NCBI GenBank assembly: GCA_964444685.1
Contig: CAYUIG010000030.1
Coordinates: forward strand, 1 to 43,910
DNA length: 43,910 nt
Source: CAYUIG01 sp964444685
Lineage (GTDB): Bacteria > Gemmatimonadota > Gemmatimonadetes > Longimicrobiales > RSA9
Reading direction: 5' to 3'
Both the position numbers and the translations under genes were made by a program. This document shows positions 35,840 through 42,119 of the stretch, one piece after another. Numbering within the stretch: the first letter of the stretch is position 1; every line of letters starts with the position of its first letter. The notes below the pieces were generated by a model. It worked only from the letters and a program-made list of their open reading frames with translations. It ran no database searches and was not told the origin of the DNA.

Positions 35840-37549
35840 TCAGGTGCCTTCGACGCGCGTGCCCGTGAACGACTGATTGCCATCCCGGATCTCGACGCGA
35901 TCCGCACGGCCGTTCACCACAGTGAAGATCACGCGGTTACCAGGGTCCTGGCCGGGCACGAAGGTGTGATCGCCCTGGTAGACCAGCCGCTCGGGAGACG
36001 TGCCCTGCGGATGGCCGATCAGCTGACCGTTCTCGATGTAGACCCGCACGGTCAGCGTCTGCGCACCCACGGACACCGCGTACGTGCCCACGTACGGCGC
36101 CATGTCGGCCTCGGCGAGCGGGACTTCGAGTATCGCGTTGTGCGCGGCGACGGCAGGTGACGGCACCGGTTCGTCGAGCTTCGGCAGCTCACCGGCCTGG
36201 CCTTCGAGATCCGCCGCGATCCGCGTGACGTTGCCGTTCGCGTCCGAGAGGAAGGTGAAGCGCCACGGCGTGCGCTTCACGACGAAGCTCGAGTCGGATT
36301 CTGCGTACATCCGGAAGCGGACGTTCGGCGACGCCTGGAACGTCAGCCACCCGTCGTCTTCCAGCCGCACGTACGCGCGGCTATTGCCCCGGCCGTACGT
36401 GCCTTCGTACCGCGCGAGCACGTTGCGGGGAACGTCGACTTCGGCAACGTCGAGCGGGCGGCCGCGACGCAGCACGTCGATCTCGATGTCATCCTCGAAC
36501 GGCTGCACGTTCGCGAGCCGCACCACCGCGGTGCCGCGCGCCGGCTCGAACGCGATCTGCGCGTCGTAGCCGGCCGTCGAACCGCCGTGCAGTACGATCT
36601 GGCGGTCACCGAACGTGCGGATGTTCCAGAGCAGCCCGATCTCGACGCCTGCGCTCACAGGCCCGCGCCCCTCCGACCACGTCATCCGCATCACGCTGTC
36701 CAGATGCGTGCGCGGTTCGCGCAGGTTCGCGGCGAGGAACTCGAGGAGGTCACCGGCGGTGGTGCGCATCGCACCCATGGCGGGCAGCTCCGTCCAACCG
36801 CGGTACGGCATGACACCGCCCGGGCCGTGACCCTGCGTGCGCTGACGCGGGAACTCGTCCATCGAGAACCCCGTCGACGTCATGCCCAGCGGCTCCAGCA
36901 CCCGCTCGCGCAGCAACTCCTGGTACGGCTTCCCGGCCGCGCGCGCGAGCGCTTCACCGAGGAGCGCGACCGCGATATTCGAGTACTCGTACTCCGAGCC
37001 GATGTCGCGTCGCAGCTCGTGACGTGCGATGAAGTCGAGCAGCTGCTGCATCGAGTACTGCGGATACGGATTCGCTGGCGAGCTTCCCATGTCGTCCGCC
37101 ATGCGCGGCAGCGACGAGCGGTGCGTCGCAATGTCGAGCAGCGTGATCTCTCGCCCGTTCCGCGACGGCACGCGCACACCCAGGTGCTTCGACACGGGAT
37201 CGTCCAGCGACACCTCGCCGCGCGACACCGCATCCGCCAGCAGCACGGCCGTGAACACCTTCGTGATCGACCCGACCTCGAAGACGGATTCCGCCGTCAG
37301 CGGGGGAGAGTCCGGGCCCGAGCTTCCATAGGACGCGATCCGCGGCGTCCCGTCCGCATCGATCCACCCCAGCACGATCCCCGGCGTCTCCTGGTCCTCC
37401 ACCAGGTACCGCAGCATCACCCGGACGTCCGCCGAGTCCGGGAACCACTGGGCCTGCGCCGTCGCCGGCAGCAGCAGGAAGCTGATGAGGAGCATGCTTC
37501 GCAATCCGGCCGCCGCGAATCGCCGGTTCCGGGGGAGTTGTGTTGTCAT
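35840..37549 (-). CDS. exported serine hydrolase (class C beta-lactamase fold) with C-terminal beta domains
   Basis: 569 residues. The signal peptide ends near 'LLPATAQAQ'. Catalytic motifs are S94-I-T-K97, Y189-S-N191 and H321-G-G323. After the catalytic domain (about 40-370) two beta-rich modules follow (about 385-460 and 480-569), starting 'RYEGTYGRGNSRAYVRLEDD' and 'PYVGTYAVSVGAQTLTVRVY', which resemble DUF3471-type lipocalin-like repeats. GAGGA precedes the ATG. First gene of the hydrolase-PadR-ADOP operon, suggesting the hydrolase makes or removes a molecule relevant to the permease. It is probably a peptidase or esterase; beta-lactamase activity is unproven. Confidence 0.9.
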   Translation of the reverse strand: MTTQLPRNRRFAAAGLRSMLLISFLLLPATAQAQWFPDSADVRVMLRYLVEDQETPGIVLGWIDADGTPRIASYGSSGPDSPPLTAESVFEVGSITKVFTAVLLADAVSRGEVSLDDPVSKHLGVRVPSRNGREITLLDIATHRSSLPRMADDMGSSPANPYPQYSMQQLLDFIARHELRRDIGSEYEYSNIAVALLGEALARAAGKPYQELLRERVLEPLGMTSTGFSMDEFPRQRTQGHGPGGVMPYRGWTELPAMGAMRTTAGDLLEFLAANLREPRTHLDSVMRMTWSEGRGPVSAGVEIGLLWNIRTFGDRQIVLHGGSTAGYDAQIAFEPARGTAVVRLANVQPFEDDIEIDVLRRGRPLDVAEVDVPRNVLARYEGTYGRGNSRAYVRLEDDGWLTFQASPNVRFRMYAESDSSFVVKRTPWRFTFLSDANGNVTRIAADLEGQAGELPKLDEPVPSPAVAAHNAILEVPLAEADMAPYVGTYAVSVGAQTLTVRVYIENGQLIGHPQGTSPERLVYQGDHTFVPGQDPGNRVIFTVVNGRADRVEIRDGNQSFTGTRVEGT

Positions 37550-37564
37550 GGGTCCTCGGGGTGG

Positions 37565-37585
37565 TTTAGTCTCGATGTGACTAAA
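37565..37585. promoter_or_regulatory. palindromic operator TTTAGTC-N7-GACTAAA
   Basis: A perfect 7-bp inverted repeat with 7-base spacer, 16 bp upstream of the serine hydrolase start and overlapping its probable -10 region. It is the likely target of the PadR encoded as second gene of the operon. The ACTA/TAGT core is shared with the palindrome at 24413-24427 in front of the other padR gene. Confidence 0.65.
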
Positions 37586-37610
37586 TAAGGCGACAGCTTT
37601 GCCCGGTCAA
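37582..37610 (-). promoter_or_regulatory. promoter of the serine hydrolase-PadR-ADOP operon
   Basis: On the minus strand TTGACC (37605-37610) is a good -35. After 17 bp comes TATTTA (37582-37587), a weak -10 that runs into the palindrome. Repressor binding would therefore block polymerase. Position relative to the start at 37549 gives a leader of roughly 25 bases. Confidence 0.5.
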
Positions 37611-37910
37611 GCAAGTTTCCTCTGCCCTTACGACGGTGGGTCGACCGGGGTTTCGGTGGGCCGGGTCGGCGGATGCGGCCCTGATTCGGAACTCGTCGTC
37701 GGTCAGGCGGACGAGTGCCGGGTTGGGGTCGCTATGCGGCCCGGATTCGGCACAAGTCAGCCCATTCAGCCCACACGTTCCGGATTGGGGTCGCTATCCG
37801 ACCGTCACACGGAACACGTGACGCCGGGATGCATCGATTTCCGCATTGGGGCCGCAAGACAACCCGAAGTGCCTCGACCCCCGACCCCCGACCCTCGACC
37901 CTGAGGGCGC
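37611..37910. repeat. non-coding spacer with degenerate ~61-bp periodic repeat
   Basis: No convincing gene in this stretch. GG[T/A]TTGGGGTCGCTAT-type units start near 37721 and 37783, with a more decayed copy near 37844 (TTGGGG at 37723, 37785 and 37846; spacing 62 and 61). Related GATTCGG segments occur at 37683 and 37744. Short ORFs here are repetitive and resemble no protein. The G/C-rich heptamer array at 37875-37902 follows. Confidence 0.5.
37875..37902 (-). repeat. GGGTCGA/GGGGGTC heptamer array, G-quadruplex-capable
   Basis: On the minus strand the array reads GGGTCGAGGGTCGGGGGTCG and continues with another five-G run. Four runs of three or more G with 2-4 base loops fit the canonical G-quadruplex pattern. 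It begins about 8 bases after the short-chain dehydrogenase stop, in the sense direction of that mRNA, where it could affect termination or 3'-end stability. Confidence 0.6.
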
Positions 37911-38912
37911 CTACGTGGGCTGCCCCCCGAAGATGGACATGATCTCCCCCGTGATGTACGAGGAGTCCGAGGGCGCGGCGAGGAAGACGTACGCGGGCGC
38001 GAGCTCTTCGGGCTGCGCCGGCCGCCCCATGGGCACGTTCGACCCGAACTCGGCCACCTTCTCGGCGGTCTGGTCCGACGGGTTCAGCGGCGTCCACACC
38101 GGCCCGGGCGCCACGCCGTTCACGCGGATCCCCTTCTCGAGGACGTTGGCGGCGAGGGACTTGGTGAAGGTGTGGATGGCGCCCTTGGTGGCGGAGTAGT
38201 CGAGGAGCTGGGGGCTGCCGTCGAAGCCGGTGACGGAGCCGGTGTTGAGGATCACCCCGCCCTCCTTCATGTGCCGGAGCGCGGCGCGCGCCATGTAGAA
38301 GTAACCGAAGATGTTCGTGCGGAAGGTGTGTTCGAGCTGCTCGTCGCTGATGTCCTCGAGGGTCTGCGCGTGCTGCTGGAACGCGGCATTGTTGACGAGG
38401 ATGTCGATGCTGCCGAGCTCGTCGACGGTGCGCTGCACGGCCTCGTCGCAGAAGGAGGAGTCGGAGACGTCCCCGGGGAGCACGAGGCAGCGCCGGCCCT
38501 CCGCCTCGACGGCCGCCTGGGTCTCGAGCGCGTCCTCGTCCTCATCGAGGTACACGATGGCGACGTCGGCTCCCTCACGCGCGTAGAGTACTGCAACCGC
38601 GCGGCCGATTCCGGAATCGCCGCCGGTGATGAGGGCCACCTTGCCTTCGAGCTTGCCGGATCCGCGGTAGGTGGGGGCTTCGTAGCGGGGACGCGGTTCG
38701 AGGTCGGCCTCGATCCCGGGCTTCGCCTGCCGCTGCTTTGGCTGCGGCGGCTCCGGCAGCTTCCGGTCCTCCGGCTGGTACGGCGACGACGACTTCTTCT
38801 CCTTCTTCTTCGCGCGCCACGCGCGTCGCTCGTCCGCTTCCTTCTGGAGTTTGCGATCCTGCGCGCCGCGCGCCTCGCCCTGCTTCTTTCGGCCCATCTT
38901 CTTCGTCGCCAT
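37911..38912 (-). CDS. short-chain dehydrogenase/reductase with Lys-rich N-terminal extension
   Basis: 333 residues; GAGGAGACG precedes the ATG. Residues 1-70 are highly basic ('KKMGRKKQGEARGAQDRK', 'RRAWRAKKKEKKSSS'). The linker 'KPGIEADLEPRPRYEAPTYR' is typical of the general-stress SDR subfamily (B. subtilis GSP39/YhdF-like). The Rossmann domain has the cofactor loop T96-GGDSGIG, then NNAA, the catalytic Ser in 'NTGSVTGFDG', and Y239-xxx-K243 in 'YSATKGA'. It ends 'YITGEIMSIFGGQPT'. The cofactor is probably NAD(P)H and the substrate unknown. Located 53 bp after the DUF6494 gene, probably co-transcribed. Confidence 0.92.
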   Translation of the reverse strand: MATKKMGRKKQGEARGAQDRKLQKEADERRAWRAKKKEKKSSSPYQPEDRKLPEPPQPKQRQAKPGIEADLEPRPRYEAPTYRGSGKLEGKVALITGGDSGIGRAVAVLYAREGADVAIVYLDEDEDALETQAAVEAEGRRCLVLPGDVSDSSFCDEAVQRTVDELGSIDILVNNAAFQQHAQTLEDISDEQLEHTFRTNIFGYFYMARAALRHMKEGGVILNTGSVTGFDGSPQLLDYSATKGAIHTFTKSLAANVLEKGIRVNGVAPGPVWTPLNPSDQTAEKVAEFGSNVPMGRPAQPEELAPAYVFLAAPSDSSYITGEIMSIFGGQPT

Positions 38913-38965
38913 CGTCTCCTCGCCTTCCGGGTCCGCCGGCGACTATTGCAGGAAGGGAGCCAGTC

Positions 38966-39172
38966 CTACGCGAGCGAGATCCGCCCCTCCACCTCGTGTT
39001 CGTCGGGCAGTCCGTCGAAGGAGAGCCGCGCACGCACGGTGAGCTCGCTGCGGCCCGAGAGGGCGCCGGACTCGAGACCCTCGCGCACCGCGCGCTCGAT
39101 CTCGCGCTGCGCCGTCACACCGAAGTGTTTGAGGAACTTCCGGATCTCGAGATTGAAGGTGTCTTCGTCCAT
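38966..39172 (-). CDS. DUF6494 family small protein
   Basis: 68 residues from the ATG at 39172. The start 'MDEDTFNLEIRKFLKHFGVT' followed by 'AQREIERAVREG' matches the short DUF6494 family of unknown function; the usual length is near 65-70. An open frame continues upstream, but its translation is the heptamer repeat and not family sequence. No Shine-Dalgarno is present: the bases before the ATG are the CCCGACTC repeat and CAGAAACC. Confidence 0.82.
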   Translation of the reverse strand: MDEDTFNLEIRKFLKHFGVTAQREIERAVREGLESGALSGRSELTVRARLSFDGLPDEHEVEGRISLA

Positions 39173-39180
39173 GGTTTCTG

Positions 39181-39207
39181 GAGTCGGGAGTCGGGAGTCG
39201 GGAGCTG
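39181..39207. repeat. GGGAGTC heptamer array, left arm of inverted repeat
   Basis: GAGTCGG repeats about 3.5 times and ends GGGAGCTG. Positions 39188-39207 are a perfect 20-base inverted copy of 39325-39344. On the minus strand it forms the leader of the DUF6494 gene, ending 8 bases before its ATG. Confidence 0.85.
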
Positions 39208-39324
39208 CGAGCGGGAAGCTATGTGGAGCGCCATCGTGTAGCCAGTGTGAAGGCGGGGGGCCAGCAGAGCGCCCGAACGCAACCTTTGCCTCGACCCAGC
39301 CCAACCCCGAAGTTTCCGTTCACC

Positions 39325-39344
39325 CAGCTCCCGACTCCCGACTC
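39325..39344. repeat. CCCGACT heptamer array, right arm of inverted repeat
   Basis: CAGCTCCCGACTCCCGACTC is the exact reverse complement of 39188-39207. It ends 10 bases before the plus-strand ATG at 39355, so both divergent genes carry the same leader element in the same sense. Confidence 0.85.
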
Positions 39345-39354
39345 TCGAAGCGGA

Positions 39355-39960
39355 ATGGCGAGGAAGCGCAAGCCCGAGAAGGTCTCGAAGGACGAAGCCT
39401 GGGATGCCGTCGCCGCGTCCTCGGGAGGCACGGTCATCCGGGACCGGAAGGGCAAGGCCGAGCACGTGCGCTTCCCGCACCACAACTGGGTCGTGGTGCT
39501 GGACAAGTACACGGTCTCGACGGGCAATTCATCCGCCACGTACACGCGGCTGCGTGCGCTCTTCGAGCCGCGCATGGCGTTCACCTTCCGGATCCGGAAG
39601 AGCAACCCGCTCGACGCGATCGGGAAGTGGCTGGGCCTCCAGGACGTGCACACGGGTCGCATCGTGCTGGACCGCGATTACATCGTGAAGACGGACAACG
39701 AGTCGATGCTGCGCTCGATGCTCATGGACTCGCGCGTGGGCGGGCGGCTGGAGTCGTTGTCGAAGGGGACGTTCCGGATCACGAAACCGAGCGTGAAGAA
39801 GCCGCGCCCGAAGACCGCGCGGGAGCTGAAGTACGAAATCGGCGGCGTAGAGACGGATGCCAGGAAGCTGGCCGAAATGGTGGCGCTGATGAAGGCTGCG
39901 CTCGACGCCCTGAAAGCGATCGGCGGTGCCGCGGAAACCGCCGTGCCCTACGAGTGGTAG
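39355..39960 (+). CDS. conserved hypothetical cytosolic protein
   Basis: 201 residues from the ATG at 39355; the upstream open frame is repeat-derived. After a basic N-terminus ('MARKRKPEKVSKDEAWD') a beta-rich domain contains 'YTRLRALFEPRMAFTFRIRK', 'IGKWLGLQDVHTGRIVLDRD' and 'YIVKTDNESMLRSMLM'. The 'LDRDYIVKTDNE' block recurs in several uncharacterised bacterial families. The C-terminal 60 residues are helical. No signal peptide. Start lacks a clear Shine-Dalgarno (GCGGA only). Function unknown. Confidence 0.72.
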   Translation: MARKRKPEKVSKDEAWDAVAASSGGTVIRDRKGKAEHVRFPHHNWVVVLDKYTVSTGNSSATYTRLRALFEPRMAFTFRIRKSNPLDAIGKWLGLQDVHTGRIVLDRDYIVKTDNESMLRSMLMDSRVGGRLESLSKGTFRITKPSVKKPRPKTARELKYEIGGVETDARKLAEMVALMKAALDALKAIGGAAETAVPYEW

Positions 39961-40080
39961 AGAGAAGCCAGTGTCGAGACCGGGCGTCGAGGGTATATAT
40001 TGACCTTCGAAAACTCGCGCCCGCACCGCGCCCCCGCTGTCAGCGCCTCTCCCCAGATTTCGCGACATGGAGGACGATCG

Positions 40081-41472
40081 ATGAGGAAGTGGCTGTGCGC
40101 CCTCGCGGCGTGCGCGCTGATCCCGACGGCGGTATCCGCACAGAGCACGCTGAGCGCCGACGAACGGCTGGCGCGCGAGATCTTCGCGGAGCTGGTGGAG
40201 ATCGACACGAGCCCGATGCAGGGCACCACGCGCGCGGCGCAGGCGATGGCAGCGCGGCTGCGTGCGGCCGGGATCACGGACGTACAGGTGATCGGTCCCA
40301 GGGAGGATGTCCGGCGGCACAACATGGTCGCACGTCTGAAGGGGACGGGCGCGCGCGAGCCGCTGCTGCTGCTCGCGCACCTCGACGTGGTCACCGCGCT
40401 GCGCGAGGACTGGTCGATGGACCCGTTCCGCTTCATCGAGCGGGACGGCTACTACTACGGCCGCGGCACGCTCGACGACAAGGCGCAGGCTGCGATCTTC
40501 GTGACCAACCTGATCCGGATGAAGCGGGACGGCATCGTGCCCGATCGCGACATCATCCTCGCGCTCACTGCGGATGAAGAAGGCGGCGACTACAACGGTG
40601 TGGCGTGGCTGCTCGAGGAGCGGCCGGAGCTGATCAGTGCGGCGTACGCCATCAACGAGGGCGGCGGCGGGCACATCCGTGATGGACGTCGGCTGCTGAA
40701 TGCGGTGCAGGCCAGCGAGAAGGTCTACCAGTCGTTCGCGCTGGAGGTGCGCAGCACCGGCGGGTACAGCGCGCAGCCGGGTTCGGACAACGGGACCGTC
40801 ACGCTGACCGACGCACTGACGCGCATCGAGCAGTACCGCTTCCCCGCTGTACTGAACGAGGTCACGCGCGCGTACTTCACGCGCATGGCGCAGCTCGAGC
40901 GCGGCCAGGTCGCGAGCGACATGCGCTCGGCCGCGTCGCCACAGCCGGACTCGATGGCGCTCGAGCGCCTCTCGCGCGATCCGTACTTCAACGCAATGCT
41001 GCGCACCACCTGCACGCCCATGCTCGAGGGTGGCCACAAGCAGAACGCGGCGCCGCATGCCGCGCGTGTCGTGGTCAACTGCCGCATCATACCGGGACAG
41101 GAGCCTGCCGCGGTGCTGGCCGCGCTGAGGTCGGTCGTTGCCGATGACCGCATCGGCATCTCGGCCATCGGCCAGGCCACACCGAGTCCGCCCTCCCCGC
41201 TCACGCGGGAAGTGCTCGAACCCATCGAGCGCATCACGACCGACCTCTGGCCGGGCGTGCCCGTCGTACCGATCATGAGCGCCAGCGCAACGGACGCGCT
41301 CTACCTCCGCCGCGCCGGCATTCCCGTGTACGGCGTGTCCGGAATCTTCCGCGACATCGAGGACGATCGCTGGCACGGCCGCGACGAGCGCATCAGCGTG
41401 GATGCGTTCTTCGAGGGACTCGAGTTCCTGCACCGGCTCGTGCGCGAGCTCTCCGGCACCGTGACCGAATGA
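40081..41472 (+). CDS. secreted M20-family metallopeptidase
   Basis: 463 residues from the ATG at 40081, with GGAGGA upstream. The signal peptide ends 'PTAVSAQ'. The di-zinc site of M20 enzymes is seen: H100-L-D102 ('LLAHLDVV'), bridging D132 or D133 in 'RGTLDDK', catalytic base E166 and ligand E167 in 'ADEEGG', and H432 in 'RWHGRDERI'. The lid domain lies around residues 205-320. Such enzymes cleave small peptides or N-acyl amino acids in the periplasm. A TATATATT promoter-like box lies at about 39993-40000. Its stop overlaps the ATG of the urate-oxidase-like gene (ATGA). Confidence 0.92.
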   Translation: MRKWLCALAACALIPTAVSAQSTLSADERLAREIFAELVEIDTSPMQGTTRAAQAMAARLRAAGITDVQVIGPREDVRRHNMVARLKGTGAREPLLLLAHLDVVTALREDWSMDPFRFIERDGYYYGRGTLDDKAQAAIFVTNLIRMKRDGIVPDRDIILALTADEEGGDYNGVAWLLEERPELISAAYAINEGGGGHIRDGRRLLNAVQASEKVYQSFALEVRSTGGYSAQPGSDNGTVTLTDALTRIEQYRFPAVLNEVTRAYFTRMAQLERGQVASDMRSAASPQPDSMALERLSRDPYFNAMLRTTCTPMLEGGHKQNAAPHAARVVVNCRIIPGQEPAAVLAALRSVVADDRIGISAIGQATPSPPSPLTREVLEPIERITTDLWPGVPVVPIMSASATDALYLRRAGIPVYGVSGIFRDIEDDRWHGRDERISVDAFFEGLEFLHRLVRELSGTVTE

Positions 41473-42119
41473 CCGTCGAGCTGCGCCGGGGCGTACACGG
41501 TGCGTCGGGCATCGAGCTGCTGAAGGTCACCNNNNNNNNNNNNNNNNNNNNNNNNNNNNNNNNNNNNNNNNNNNNNNNNNNNNNNNNNNNNNNNNNNNNN
41601 NNNNNNNNNNNNNNNNNNNNNNNNNNNNNNNGCGGCGGCAACGCATGCCGTGAGGCCGTGGCCGTGCGCACGCGCGTCAGTGTACACGTGGAAGCCGGCG
41701 TGACCGGCCTCGAGGTTCTCTGGAGCGACGCGCCCGCGTTCGGCGGCCGGCGCGCGGGGACCTACCCGCCTGCGCACGACTCCGCACTCACGGTCGTGAC
41801 CATTGACGCACGCTGGCGCTATGGCTGGCCGGAAGTGCCGTACGCGGTGCAGTGGCGACAGTGCCGGGCGGCGCTGATCGCGTCGCTCACGGAGCAGCGC
41901 TTCCCGACGCTCCAGGCCGCGGCGCACGGCATGGCGGAAGCGATCATCACGCAGGTCCCCGCAGTCGCCAGCGTCCATATCACCCTCGCCGCGACGCAGC
42001 ACGCGCGCATCGAGGATGCCTCGCTCGGCGTTTCGGCCGATGCAGGAGTGTACGGGCCCAGCACGGGAACCGCTGAACGTATGGAAGCAGAGTTGAGCCG
42101 GAACGATGCTGAAGGTTGA
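41469..42119 (+). CDS. urate oxidase-family (T-fold) protein, divergent, interrupted by assembly gap
   Basis: The visible parts are 21 residues before the gap ('GASGIELLKVT' matches uricase 'YGKxxVRxxKVT') and about 162 after it. The latter align with the uricase second half: 'AGVTGLEVLWSDAPAFGG', 'ALTVVTIDARWRYG', 'LQAAAHGMAEAIITQVPAV', 'VHITLAATQHARIEDA'. Uricases are about 290 residues, so roughly 100 residues (300 bp) must lie in a gap shown as 100 N. Compared with Aspergillus uricase, Lys10 (YGK) is Ala in HGA, Arg176 seems missing, and Asn254/His256 (NKHH) are replaced in AATQH; Phe159 and Gln228 seem kept. Thr57 is hidden. It may not oxidise urate. It is coupled to the M20 gene by ATGA. 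Confidence 0.68.
   Translation: MTVELRRGVHGASGIELLKVTXXXXXXXXXXXXXXXXXXXXXXXXXXXXXXXXXXGGNACREAVAVRTRVSVHVEAGVTGLEVLWSDAPAFGGRRAGTYPPAHDSALTVVTIDARWRYGWPEVPYAVQWRQCRAALIASLTEQRFPTLQAAAHGMAEAIITQVPAVASVHITLAATQHARIEDASLGVSADAGVYGPSTGTAERMEAELSRNDAEG
41532..41631. other. assembly gap (100 N) inside the urate-oxidase-like gene
   Basis: Exactly 100 N. The flanking coding frames agree with a single gene, but family length implies that about 300 bases are missing, so the frame continuity across the 100-N placeholder is accidental. Confidence 0.95.

Noticed and set aside
37599..37904. Short plus-strand frames in the spacer
   Set aside because: Translations derive from the 61-bp and heptamer repeats; no start site or protein-like composition.
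37611..37910. CRISPR array
   Set aside because: Units are degenerate, only about three copies, and lack a constant repeat separated by unique spacers.
39223..39354. 44-codon extension of the hypothetical protein, and the matching extension of DUF6494 on the other strand
   Set aside because: The extra residues are repeat-encoded Pro/Ser/Asp-rich sequence; the family start for DUF6494 is at 39172.
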